A stretch of 64,000 nucleotides of DNA from Epiperipatus broadwayi (Eukaryota; Onychophora; Udeonychophora; Euonychophora; Peripatidae): NCBI GenBank assembly GCA_028023455.1, contig JAQFVV010006836.1:124001-188000 (forward strand). The letters run 5' to 3'. Positions 38,847 through 49,592 of this stretch are shown piece after piece (within the stretch, counting starts at the first letter, position 1; every line of letters starts with the position of its first letter). The translations under genes were made by a program, and so were the position numbers. Below the pieces are notes generated by a model. It did no database searches. It saw only the letters and a list, made by a program, of their open reading frames with translations, and had not been told where the DNA came from.

Positions 38847-38888
38847 CCAGTATGCATATTTTGTACTGAATCAGCACTCATAACTTGG
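38847..38888 (-). ncRNA. Hammerhead-like motif, family A, decayed
   Basis: The frame of 42 nt and stem III are recognisable, but CTGATGA reads GTTATGA and GAAA reads AAAA, so it should be inactive. Confidence 0.5.
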
Positions 38889-39323
38889 TCTCCAGATCAT
38901 CATTTCCCACATATATATGTAATAAGTGCTTGGTTACTCTACCCTCCAACTCTTTAGTTGTTCATACCATTGAAAATCTGTTGATGGTATGCCCAAATCC
39001 CTTGTTGATGCTAATATTATTGCCATACCATGTTGACAAAAATATTGGTATCAACAAGGGATTTGAGCACACCATCATCAGATTTTTAATAGTATGGATT
39101 CCTGAAGAGTATGGAGTAGATTGAAACCTGTCCATTAAAGTTTGAAAATAATATCAGTATCAACAAGGGATTTGGACCATCATCAGATTTTAATGGTATG
39201 AATGGATGAAGAGTTGGAGGAGGGTGAAGCAGATTGAAGCTTGTCCATTAAAGTTTGAAGATTTGTGATTTTAATATAAACCAAGCATTGATTATATAGA
39301 TGTATGGGATGTAATGTTCTTGA

Positions 39324-39365
39324 CCAACTGATGAGTGCTGGTTTAACACAAAATGCATATATTGG
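39324..39365 (+). ncRNA. Hammerhead-like motif, family A
   Basis: CCAA, CTGATGA (39328-39334), GTGCT, loop GGTTT, AACAC, AAAA in place of GAAA, then TGCATATA and TTGG. The first core box and stem I are intact; the GAAA box has lost its G. Confidence 0.6.
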
Positions 39366-39574
39366 AGATAATTTATCTTTTTCACATGTGTGTGGCCATG
39401 TGTATTAGTTATATGAGATATAATAGATAGATGAAGGGAGCTTGAAAGCCTGTGTTCAAACCCCCTGTATTATATAATTAAAAAAAAAAAGAAAAAAAAA
39501 CAAAGTCAAAAATTGAATATATAATTCTAAGGCAGTATGTAATTTGTTTATACTGATTGTTTCTTATTATGTAA

Positions 39575-39672
39575 TTAGAGGGATTTGAACTCAGGATTTT
39601 TTATCTATTCTCCACTCCATCTCAAGCAACCAATATGCATGACTATAAACATGTGAAACAGATGCATGATCC
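39575..39672 (-). mobile_element. Family A terminal fragment
   Basis: GAGGGATTTGAACTCAGGAT followed by CTCCACTCCATCTCA and CATGACTATAAACATGTGAAA matches the terminal part of the family A arm. The hammerhead part is absent. Confidence 0.6.
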
Positions 39673-39676
39673 CTAG

Positions 39677-40267
39677 TGTCATATCTGACCTTGCCTTCAG
39701 AAGTGGACTATTCCAGATTTCTTAGCTGATTGGCTAGCACCCAATTGCTATTCAATGGGATTAAAACATTCACTGGGGTTCACACACCAAATCCACATGT
39801 TTCCAGTAAGGTAGGGGATCTGCATTTAAATAGCCAGTCTTTTGGAGGCAAGACAAAGAGCAATTACTTCTGTTAATCTGAACGACAGAACATGCTTTCC
39901 ATTAAACCTTCTGCCATCAGCAAAGGTATTTATCTAGTCATTATTGAGACAACACAGTGAGGCAAGTCCACCTATGGACTGGAAACTGCTATGTCTGAAC
40001 TAGAGCTGACTCAAGGCAAGCTAACTACATACCTGGAAGAGTCTTCTTATCAGAAGTCACGAACAAGCTAATCATTAGTTGGAAGCAAGTTCCTTACTCC
40101 ACACAACTTTCTCAGCATTGAAGCATATCAACTATATTTGTTCATTTGTTAACTAACATGTGTATATATTTTGTACTAATAAATTATACATATTTATTGC
40201 TGAATAGTTGTTCATTTTTGTATCTGTTGGTTTGGAAACGAACCTGCAAGCCTAACCAAACACAACA
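39677..40267 (+). mobile_element. Possible solo LTR or LTR-like unit
   Basis: A GC-richer block of 591 bp that begins TGTCATATCTGACC and ends CCAAACACAACA. A TATA-like TTTAAATA lies at about 39824 and an AATAAA at about 40180, the order expected of U3-R-U5. Flanking 5-bp duplications are not visible (CCTAG against CCATT) and no internal region is present. A different repeat type is equally possible. Confidence 0.3.
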
Positions 40268-41435
40268 CCATTTTTTTATTTTTTCTATGCATGTGTATAT
40301 ATATAAAATCAGGCTATATAACTTAACCTTAACTTCAGAAGTTTTAGCTGGATTCCTTTGACCTATATTTTAGTTATTTTTTTCAGATGTAGTTTGAGTT
40401 TGAAGAAAATAATTAACAGCATTTATAAGTTAAATACGATTTCACCCTGTTTTATACATTAAGGACAACTAATATATTGACACACATTTACAACATTAAA
40501 TATCACTTTTATTTAAAAAAATTATTTTAATTGGCAGATACTGGCAAGATATATAGAGGTTTTCTTGATGAATACAAGCAGAGATCTAAAGTCTTCTTGG
40601 TTATATATTTATTTGAGGTAACATATTTTCCTTAAAATGCTTTTCTTCTTAAAATTCCTAGACTGTCAGGCCGCCATCTTGAATTTAAAAAAAAATATTT
40701 CAAATATAATTTATAACATATCTTCTGTCTAAATACAATAAATATAAAAATATATACATTGTTAGAAAGAGAAAAAATGAAAGAATGTAATAAAACTTAT
40801 AAAATAGTCATTACCTAAAAAAAAAAAAAAAATGAAAAAGAGAGATTTTTAACACTTTTAAACATGTTTATTTTTACATTGATTCACATAATTTAAAATT
40901 TTGAAAGTTATATGTTAAAATGACAATTTCATAGATAGTTTCATCACATATAAAGTTCTCTTTGCATAATATCTTGTAAAAATTATTCATGTTATTGTTT
41001 TTCCCATTAAAAACTAAATATATTTCGAACAGATACCCTGCATGGAAGGGCAACCAAAAATTTTAACAGATCACCTGATGTGAAAGGACAGAATCTGGAT
41101 GAATTAGTAAAAATGGAAGTTACCAATCATATTGTTTTTGTAATTTTTACACTGAAATATTATCTCAAGTAAGTCATTTTGCGACCTGCCACCACTATAT
41201 GTGCAAAAACTTTATATAACATTGACATTACTGCTATCGATCTATAATTTGCTTAACTTTCTATGATCTTTACCCTTTGGATATGATGTGATGTATTGTG
41301 GCTTCTCCTTAAATAAAGTCAAGAATATCTCAACAATTATGCCCAGATAAACCTGTTAGCCACTTTATTTTCCATTCCCCACTCTAAATCTTCCCATATT
41401 CTGCCCCATCCCATTTCCAGCAACATAATCTTTGT
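40268..41435. other. AT-rich spacer
   Basis: Includes an A run at about 40817-40833 and a short GC-richer patch at 41030-41100 (CATGGAAGGGCAACCAAAAA) of unknown nature. No gene recognised. Confidence 0.4.
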
Positions 41436-41730
41436 CAACTATATGGCCTTTATATCTAAATCCCCCTTATATTTTCCCAAACCCAGCATAAAAACCAATA
41501 ACTCACTTTCTGTATAATCACTTTGTTCATATCTATTCTCCAATAACTTCATTATCTGTACCCTTTCTGCTTTCAGGCATTTACATTCAATCAACAGATG
41601 CCTAATATTTTCTATACCTTCCTTACACAATTTGCACACTAAATCACCCATAGTTTTCCATTTACATGTATATTCTCTTGTTGCTAAAGATCCCGCTGGA
41701 GCCTTAAACAATAAACTACTTTCCTTACTA
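41436..41730 (-). pseudogene. LINE C-terminal zinc-binding domain fragment
   Basis: The antisense frame 41439-41711 contains CKLCKEGIENIRHLLIECK, a Cys-x2-Cys...His-x4-Cys cluster with 'E-N/D-x-x-HLL-x-EC', typical of the zinc domain after the RT in LINE ORF2. ATREYTCKWK precedes it and ERVQIMKLLENRY follows. The RT itself is not present. One uninterrupted frame suggests modest age. Confidence 0.7.
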
Positions 41731-42235
41731 TTATCATAAATTAACTCTCATCCAATGTTACGTTTATGTGTTATCAGTGGTTAGTGACTATCTCTAGTGT
41801 CAAAAATGTCCTAGAGTGTTTACTAAAACGACACCATCACTTTTCATATGATGATATTTTGTGCATTCTTTTTCTGAGAACAATTTTTTCTAGTATTTCA
41901 CATTTAATTCTACGTTGAAAAGTTTAATGAGCACATAGCCATAACCAGAATAGATATTTAATTAGAAAAAAATTTCATAAATGAGAATTGAGAAAAATTA
42001 GAATTGTTTTTTTTTTTTTAAAAACAAAAAAACAAAACAACAACTTGTGGATAGACCGGAAAATGATATTCCGTTATTTCTATAATTCTCTGATAAAAGC
42101 TAAACATTTAGACAAACTTAAATTTAATAGAATCAGTTTTGATAATTTATTCATTAAAATATTTTTTTTTCACTCTTTCCATTATATTCAAAACATTTAT
42201 ATTAAAGTTTTTTCTTCAGTATTTTAAATACTTCT
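41731..42235. other. AT-rich spacer
   Basis: Nothing recognised. An open frame at 41988-42224 is AT-rich translation leading into the repeat at 42236. Confidence 0.35.
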
Positions 42236-42525
42236 ATTAATTTCTTATCTGCCGCGGTCTTGAAGATTACAAATTTTTTAAGTTGGAAGTTAACATTCTT
42301 TAAACCAATAATCAATTTATTAGTTCTCTCCTTCTGAAACATTTTTTTAATCAATCAAAACATACTAGTTTTAGAAACGAAAGAAGTTTCAAAGACATCT
42401 GACCTTATATAAGAAGTTTTAAATTGAAAACAAGTACAAAAACTTACCGTATTAGATTCTATGATCATTAATTTTTCCAGCAGAAATTCTAGATTGTAAT
42501 AATCACACATCTAAAAATATATATA
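42236..42525 (+). repeat. Direct repeat copy 1 of an unknown family
   Basis: Shares about 75-80% identity by eye with 43513-43852, including AATCAATCAAAACATACTAG, GAAAGAAGTTTCAAAGACAT and TTTCCAGCAGAAAT. Not recognised as a known element. Confidence 0.6.
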
Positions 42526-43512
42526 ATTAGCGTAACATCTGATACTTTTTGATACAAATACTTCATATATATATATTTTGATTACGTTTACTATTTTAAG
42601 AATATATATCGATGATTTATTTAACATTAAGTTTGTAATTTAAATTAAAATTTTTTAAAAACATTACTTATGCATTTTGTATATGAAAGTTTTATATGTA
42701 TTATGTATAAAGTAGACATATTAAATAAGTGTATATAAAGTGATCAATAGTTTGAGATATACTTATAAATATTTATATTAGAATAGAAGTATTAAATTAG
42801 TGTAGTAAATCTGAATTAATCTGTTTTTGGTCACTTAATACAAGCACTTAAAATGTTGAAAAGTTAATTTCTGAAGTGAAATATGAATTAATATCACACA
42901 TTAAAAGCACACGTCCTATATCAGTTTATTATTGACACGCTAAAATGAGCCGCAACATGTTTCGATTAATTTCTATCTCTTCAACAGGTTGATAATCTTT
43001 AAACCTCTTGATTAAGCAAATACATATATGTATATATTTGTAATCTTGTGGAAGAAAATTAATCTTCACATATGCACTATTAGATTAAATTTACGTGCAC
43101 TCACTAATCAATAAGTGTTTTAAAAACATAACATAACTTATAGTTGGAGCTTATTTTTATATAAACCAACTCTTACTGATAATGCTTAAATCAGGTCTTG
43201 AACTTAATACGAGTCTCATATTTCAATTGACAAATTATTTGTACTAATTTAGTGTATACATCACAGAGAAGAGAAAGTTTCTCATTTTTATTTTGAATTA
43301 TATTAGTTTGAATATATGTCAATAGATTACAATTACATATATTGCTAAATTATTTATTTACATATATATAACAATTGAAAACAATATTAAGTGATATTTA
43401 TATAATACATATATTTATATTTTATAAATATGTATAGTCTCGGTTAAAATATGATTAATTTAAATACATGTATTCGCAAAGTTTTTGATGTTTAGTGTCT
43501 ATGAAGTATTTA
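42526..43512. other. AT-rich sequence between the two direct repeats
   Basis: Contains TA runs and the minus-strand hammerhead-like motif at 42955-43000; otherwise nothing. Confidence 0.4.
42955..43000 (-). ncRNA. Decayed hammerhead-like motif (PLE-type)
   Basis: On the minus strand CTGTTGAAGAGATAGAAAT is followed by ATCGAAACATGTTG. The core boxes read CTGTTGA (one change) and GAAA, and AC-AT-GT makes a minimal stem III. Stem I is not convincing. The motif style matches those found at PLE ends; no PLE coding was seen beside it. Confidence 0.35.
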
Positions 43513-43752
43513 AATGCATCCATTAATTTTTTTATCTGCTGTGATTTTGAAGATTATAAATCTTTTAATTTAGAGGTTAACATTTTTTCAATCAATAATC
43601 AATTCGTGAATTCTCATCCTTTTGAAACATTTTTTAATCAATCAAAACATACTAGTTTTAGAATTGAAAGAAGTTTCAAAGACATCTGATTTTATATAAA
43701 AAGTTTAAATTAGAATCAAGCACAAAAACTTATCACATTGGATCCTATGATG

Positions 43753-43784
<32 letters not shown>

Positions 43785-43852
43785 GATGATTATTATTATT
43801 ATTATTATTTTAACCAGAAAAGCAAGATTGCCGTAATAATACACTTAAAAAT
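43513..43852 (+). repeat. Direct repeat copy 2 of an unknown family
   Basis: Homologous to 42236-42525, with a microsatellite (43745-43810) grown inside it where copy 1 has CTATGATCATTA. An open frame at 43495-43686 crosses it (NQSKHTSFRIERSFKDI near its end); the same stretch is not open in copy 1. Confidence 0.6.
43745..43810. repeat. (GAT)n followed by (ATT)n microsatellite
   Basis: About 15 GAT triplets with one GGT interruption pass directly into about six ATT triplets. Confidence 0.9.
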
Positions 43853-44460
43853 CATTTAAATAATTGTTGCTTACTGTAAGTTTCTATTTTATTTTATTTT
43901 CAATCTTTTTAAATACATGTTTAGAATAACTATTGTATAAGATTAGTGTTAATGCAATCATTAGTGCAAACAATTTGGATATTGACTTGATCCACTTTTT
44001 TATTTAATCTTCTATCTGGTATTACGTCTTATCATACATTTTATATTGATATGGCTATTGAATCTGTTTTATTTGGAAAATCAATTACTTTTTTAAATAT
44101 TACATGGTAAATTTGAAAATATATAATTTATAAAGTTTTCCATATTTAACTTCATAGACACTGGATTCGTTAACAAATAAGTAGACTTAAATAAAATAAT
44201 ATGATTAACAGATTTTTTATACTCCTTGCTTGGTATTACTCTAATACAAAAATCCTACGTGTTCTATACATAAAATTATATTCACAAAATATAAGTTCTT
44301 GTTCTATTTTATGTTGTTTCTCTGGATGTATTATTATTCTTTTAAAAATATGCATTACATGTTTGCCAAAAAAATATTCAAAAATTATTCAAAAAATCTC
44401 GTGAATAATTTATTATCACTTACATATTTTTTAAAAACAGTTATAACATCTAAAAACTAC
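43853..44460. other. AT-rich spacer
   Basis: Nothing recognised; the open frames at 44201 and 44299 overlap in two frames and lack domains. Confidence 0.35.
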
Positions 44461-44660
44461 TGCGTAGTAAATCGAAAGATTTCACACTGTATGTTTATAA
44501 TTAGAACTCAGTGAGTTAGTGTGAAGATATTTAAGATTCACGCTTGCAGATCTAAGTACTTTGGACTGGCTTGGATACATAAACAAACAAGTAAAAGAGA
44601 GTGGAACCGCTCTTTTCTTGTTTAATTCTCTGTCCCAGTATCTGCGATCTGATTGGCTAA
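44461..44660. repeat. Hairpin-bearing repeat, copy 1
   Basis: CGTAGTAAATCGAAAGATTT (44463-44482) contains the perfect hairpin AAATC-GAAA-GATTT. About 65 bp later comes CACGCTTGCAGATC and then GGAACCGCTCTTTTCTTG. The same order of blocks occurs at 57312-57480, so this is a repeat or conserved non-coding unit. It has higher GC than the flanks. Function unknown. Confidence 0.5.
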
Positions 44661-45316
44661 ATGCTTGAGAGGTTTGCACTCTCTCAGTTTGATTTTAAAA
44701 ACAGGTTAATAAAATACGGAAATATTTATGATTCTTTATCCTTAAAGTTTGAGTTTACTTTCAATCTCATTTGTATTTGATCTCAACATAAACCAAAGTA
44801 AGAAAAACCTATCTTATCCTCTTTCAAAATTAATGAACCTACAATTTCCAAAATTATTTATTATTCTCCTTCATAAATACAGTTCTGTACCATGCAATAA
44901 CTTTTGAAATTACAATAGCGATGCGTAGGCATGAAGAACTAACTAGAGTATCACTCAATAGTATAAACATATATGATAATCAACATGGCAACAGTGCATA
45001 TAAAGAAAAGAGGCACGACTTCTCTGTCTAATAATCTCCACTATAAAATAATGTCCAGGCTATTTATTCAGCACTTTGAAACATTAATACTCAATACTAA
45101 AAACACTGCCCATAGAAATATACAAGTTACAGGGCTTTGTTATCTATACCTGCATAATCTATTAAGATAATAAAATTTACTTTCTATTTCCCATAAATCC
45201 TACATATAAGCAACCCTTTGATTTCTTTTCATAATCCCAAGGTCACTACCACTTTAAAATTTCATAATAGATTTATCAATCTACATCGCCAAAATTATCA
45301 AACATATTTCTATAAC
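44661..45316. other. AT-rich spacer
   Basis: Nothing recognised. Confidence 0.35.
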
Positions 45317-45329
45317 AATAAATAAGATT

Positions 45330-46033
45330 AAACCAATAAACATCACATGATCACCATCTCATACTAGCACATAATTGTTGTAAACAAAAGCAAAACTCTC
45401 CATACAGTAGTGCCACCCTGTGCTAACCAGAGTAATCAATAGATGCCAGAAGGCTTGTGCATAAAATCCATATCTAGTGCCTACTCATCCAATATCCCCA
45501 GACTAGTTTCTGGCTTCTGGCATCTATTGCTTACTCTGGTTAGCACAGGGTGGCACTACTGTATGGAGAGTTTTGCTTTTATTTACAACAATTATGTGCT
45601 AGTATGAGATGGTGATCATGTGATATTTAGTGGTTTAACACCAATCTTGCCTAATAGGATACTGGTGGCTATGGTTGTTTAAGAGCCAAAGACACCAAAA
45701 TCTATGGGTGCTGAATTGAGTTCAGACCTATATGACTATATAAGCTATTGAGCATAGATTGAAAATATTTTTGTGTTTTCAATTTCATTCTCATAGTTTT
45801 GTAGTAGAGTTAAAAGGTGGCTGCTGGAGGGTTGCATTAGATCCTAAGATCTAGGTGCAGTGCTCTCAGATCCAAGGCTCCTCACTGATGATGGCCACAA
45901 GCCAGAAACTAGTCTGGGGATATTGGATGAGTAGGCACTAGATAGGGATTTTATGCACAAGCCTTCTGGCATCTATTGATTACTCTGGTTAGCACAGGGT
46001 GGCACTACAGTATGGAAAGTTTTGCTTTTGTTT
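45330..46033. mobile_element. Family C element (704 bp) with hammerhead ribozyme
   Basis: A compound foldback. 45330-45643 is itself a palindrome centred near 45510 (CATCACATGATCACCATCTC at one end, GATGGTGATCATGTGAT at the other). A unique segment 45644-45878 and the hammerhead (45879-45920) follow. A third arm, 45915-46033 (GGGGATATTGGATGAGTAGG to CAGTATGGAAAGTTTTG), repeats the arm sequence. A box-B-like GAGTTCAGACC at about 45719, about 45 bp after TGGTTGTTTAAGAG, hints at a pol III head. No protein coding. The perfect 13-bp duplications fix its ends. Confidence 0.8.
45879..45920 (+). ncRNA. Hammerhead ribozyme motif, family C, all core elements intact
   Basis: Stem I 5' strand TCCTCA (45879-45884); core CTGATGA (45885-45891); stem II TGGC, loop CACAA, GCCA (45892-45904); GAA (45905-45907); stem III AC-TA-GT (45908-45913); cleavage base C45914; stem I 3' strand TGGGGA (45915-45920). 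Stem I is six pairs including one T-G, stem II four perfect pairs, and stem III two pairs with a 2-nt loop. The cleavage triplet is GTC. Such short stem III forms are known among natural hammerheads and tend to work best as dimers. Confidence 0.8.
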
Positions 46034-46046
46034 AATAAATAAGATT

Positions 46047-48849
46047 CATGTACTACTTCAACAATCTAAAACAACTCAACAAGAAAAGGTTATTTCACTT
46101 TCAAAATTCATCCATAGAAATACAAATGATTTTGTATCAATGTATCAAATCAATACTTTAAAACATTTAAAAATAATAGAGTTCCTTTACTAAGGAATCA
46201 TATAAATTATATTCATCATTAAATCATATTACATTAGTAATATAAAAGAAAAGTATGCATTTTTTTTAAAAAAAAAATCTAGCTCATATTTTTAGAATAA
46301 TAATAAGTTCTATGCATGTTTAATGCACTCACATATACCCATATGTTCACATGATAATACTATAAAATATTCCAAGCAATCTAAAGAAAAGAAAAATAAA
46401 TACATCATGTAAAAATTAATATTTTATAACTTTTACCCACAGTGACAAATTGCTAGTTGGTCACTTTTAGACATTTTCTGGTCCACATTTCATTAAAAAT
46501 ATTAAATAATATTAGCATTTACTCAGCAAAACTATCATACTCAAAAAGATATTTATAAAAACTTTACAAAGAATTAAATATTCTTTATGATAATTATTAT
46601 ACTATGTTAGTAGATATTTTGTATGTAATTTTCCTGCCTACAATAATAATAATAATAAAAAACTTAATAATATTATTAGTACATAAAATAATTAAAACCA
46701 TATTTATGTAAAACTCCAATCCATTATAGAGTAAATTTTTTTTTTTAAAAAAAGTTCTTTCTTTCTTCTAATATTTTCATTATCAGTCCTTATAAATGCT
46801 CACTCCCCCAATGTTCATTTCTATGACAACCATTGACTAACACTTGAGAACAAAACTCCTCTCTCCCGATGCAACGTATTCACAAATGATTTTAAAAAAA
46901 TGATGAAAATGAAAAAATGAAAAGGAAGTCGACTTTTAAATCAGAAGTTATTTATGAAAATAATCATTAATCCTTGGTTGAAAGTTTATAAAAATTATAG
47001 TCCTTTATCTATATCTTTCAGGATGATTATTAAAGGTGATATTAATTTATAAAGTTAAAAATAATTCTCCGGAGTTTTCCCATTCTATAGGATTCTGTAT
47101 TGGGTTTCTGATGCATCTGTTATGGCTATATGGGTTCAGGCATACTTATACGTAAATTACACACTTTTGTTCCATGGAAATGGGCATTTAATAATTTAAT
47201 AAAGTTAGCATAAAGTTATTTTGTCACGATAATTTTAATTACCCAGGTATTTCTCTTCCAGATAATAATTTTCCAACAATCGTTTTTTTTTATATTATTA
47301 AATAAATGCGGTCTTCTTTAATAGTGACAACTTGTCATATAAAATATATTTGAAGTAATATCAATCTTTATTTCTCCATCACTGTAAATAAAAGTTCATA
47401 ATAAATTCTTAAAAGAATATTTTCTTTAAAACATTTACTGCAACTCTTTTAAAAAAACCAGTATATTTTCAAAATATTAAAAATTAAAGTTTTACCATAT
47501 AACTTGGCTTTTTCAGTTACAGCTATTTTTCCTCCCAATAAAATGCATTTAAATTAAATTTCCAACAAACTTTTTTGTCTAATTCTTTCAACAATGTCTG
47601 AGATATTAATATAACCAATATTATATTTTTCTCTATTAAGATTTTTAGAACAATGTTTTCACTTAGTATCTGTATCTCCATCCTTTATTTACACAAATAT
47701 ACAATTATTTTTAGTATGAATTCCATAGTTACTGCAATGCTGGTTTAAGTTTTGACAGAAACACTTGATAGAGAATTTTGTTGCTTTAACAGTATATGAT
47801 TTTAACTTAATAAACTTATAATTTTTTAATACTCTCTTCTTTAAAAATAATTCCAATTAATACACTATCCAATACTTTAATATTTTACAAATAATAAATT
47901 ATTAAGAGAGCTGTTTAAAAGTACACAATTGACTTGAATTATTATAGCACAATTGACTTATTAAAGCACCTAATTGAATTGATTAAAGCATACAGAAACA
48001 AGTGAACATTGCCTTTTATACCAAAATAAATTGATTTGATTGGCTATTTAGATCTTTATCTGGTGATCTAATTTACATACAGTCAAGATTGCACAATTAA
48101 AATTAAAAATAAAATGTATGACTTATCAAATATTATATTATTTAAATCTAAATTAATTTCACATTTTTATTTAAACTAACTAAATACTTTAAAACAACAT
48201 TTTAAAATATTTTACTAATTTATCCAACATTTATTTTTAATGTATCTATTTTAAAAAATCTAATTTTTATTAACTATATCCATTTAAAAAAAACCTATTT
48301 AAATATTTTATAACAGTTAATTTTTTATCATGTCTTGTGACCAACAAATGTTTTAAATTTTATAGTAAAATTCTAAAGCAATTTTGAAACTTTATTAAAA
48401 AAAAATTTGCAAGCACACCAGTATGAATATTTATGTCACATGATCTTTTAAAATCAGACAATGTGTATCAATTTTTTAATTACTGTCTATTAACAAAAAT
48501 AAATGTTTAATTGCAAAAAAATATTATATTATAGAATAATAATATAATATAATTTGGAATAATAATTTTGATACTATTAAACTAAACACATTTGTCCCCA
48601 CAAAATATTACATTTTAAATAAATAATTCACAATACAAATATTAAGTATAATTTTTATTTTACAATAAACTAGTTTATTTAATTTGAAGGTATTACTTTT
48701 AAAATTTAGCTTTAAAACTTATTTAAGAAGACTTCCAATATATCATTTTACTAGGGCCAGTTTCCCCAACCATACAAAATTACACTATTTAGCTTTACTT
48801 GACTATTTTTAATATATTAGTAATAAACTAAAGATCACTATAGTTTTTT
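46047..48849. other. AT-rich intergenic sequence
   Basis: A long AT-rich stretch with AAT runs (about 46640-46656) and no open frame of note. The right end (from about 48300) could include the 5' LTR of the element that follows, but I could not define it. Confidence 0.4.
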
Positions 48850-49110
48850 CTGGCACCCATGTGGGGCTTGATTAGTTAATCGTTGGTCAATTATATAGTT
48901 CTGGTAACCAATGTGGTAGGTTTGATGATGATGATTAAAGTATGTTTTCTGGTGACCAACATGATGGCTCAATTGATGATGATGATTAATGTATGAATTT
49001 TCTAGCAATCAACATTTAGGCCTTGATAGATACATATCTGGTCTTGATTGATGATGATTATAGTGGTTTTCTGGTGACCAATGTGTTAGGCTTGATAAAT
49101 TTATTCCAAT
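48850..49110 (+). repeat. Retroelement leader with reiterated primer-binding-site-like motif
   Basis: TGGCACCCATGTGGGGCTTG at about 48852 resembles the start of the region after an LTR, where the tRNA primer binds. Related strings follow at about 48902 (CTGGTAACCAATGTGGTAGG), 48950 (CTGGTGACCAACATGATGGC), 49001 and 49071 (CTGGTGACCAATGTGTTAGG), each followed by TTGAT and GATGATGAT. They form five or so degenerate tandem copies of about 35-70 bp. Confidence 0.5.
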
Positions 49111-49592
49111 GCATTGAGTTATATAGTATTGTAGGCTTGGTAATTATAGTAGTAATGTTTGTTAAGATTATATTCTGGATATTGCCACCGTGTCACATTT
49201 AATGAATAAAATTTGTATAATATTGTGAATATTGATTATAATATTTAATGCATATGAAATTTAGCCTCGCAATTATGTTTATTAGAATGATTTTGTCCTC
49301 ATTATTGTATTAAAATTAATTTAATGTATAGAACATTTGTAAATGATTACAGAGATTTTATCTAACTCATTAATGTTCGGGTCAATATTGTCAGATTATG
49401 TAATGCAATAATTTTGCTATCAGATGTGGAGAATGAATGCCATATAGAATAATACAACTAAGCATATCAGAATTACCTTGGGTGTCCTTAAGCGATGATG
49501 GGAGATTTAAACTGTTTGATTGGGGGAAGGGTGAGGTTGATATACCTTTTCTTTTTCTTTGTGAATATTAATAAGTAAAAATATAGAATATA

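Larger units (their letters stand above)
38735..39478. mobile_element. Family A element, complete inverted-arm copy
   Basis: About 744 bp. The left arm (from GAGGATTTGAACACAGACTT) and right arm (to GCCTGTGTTCAAACCCCC) are inverted copies of about 270 bp, each with a hammerhead motif (38847-38888 minus, 39324-39365 plus). The centre holds two further repeats of TATCAACAAGGGATTTG with CATCATCAGATTTTTAAT (about 39048 and 39158), giving extra internal foldbacks. Arm ends carry the box-B-like GTTCAAAYCC string. Flanks are simple AT, so no target duplication could be called. Confidence 0.78.
45317..46046. repeat. 13-bp target-site duplication flanking family C copy
   Basis: AATAAATAAGATT at 45317-45329 and 46034-46046, identical, directly bounding 45330-46033. 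Confidence 0.82.
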
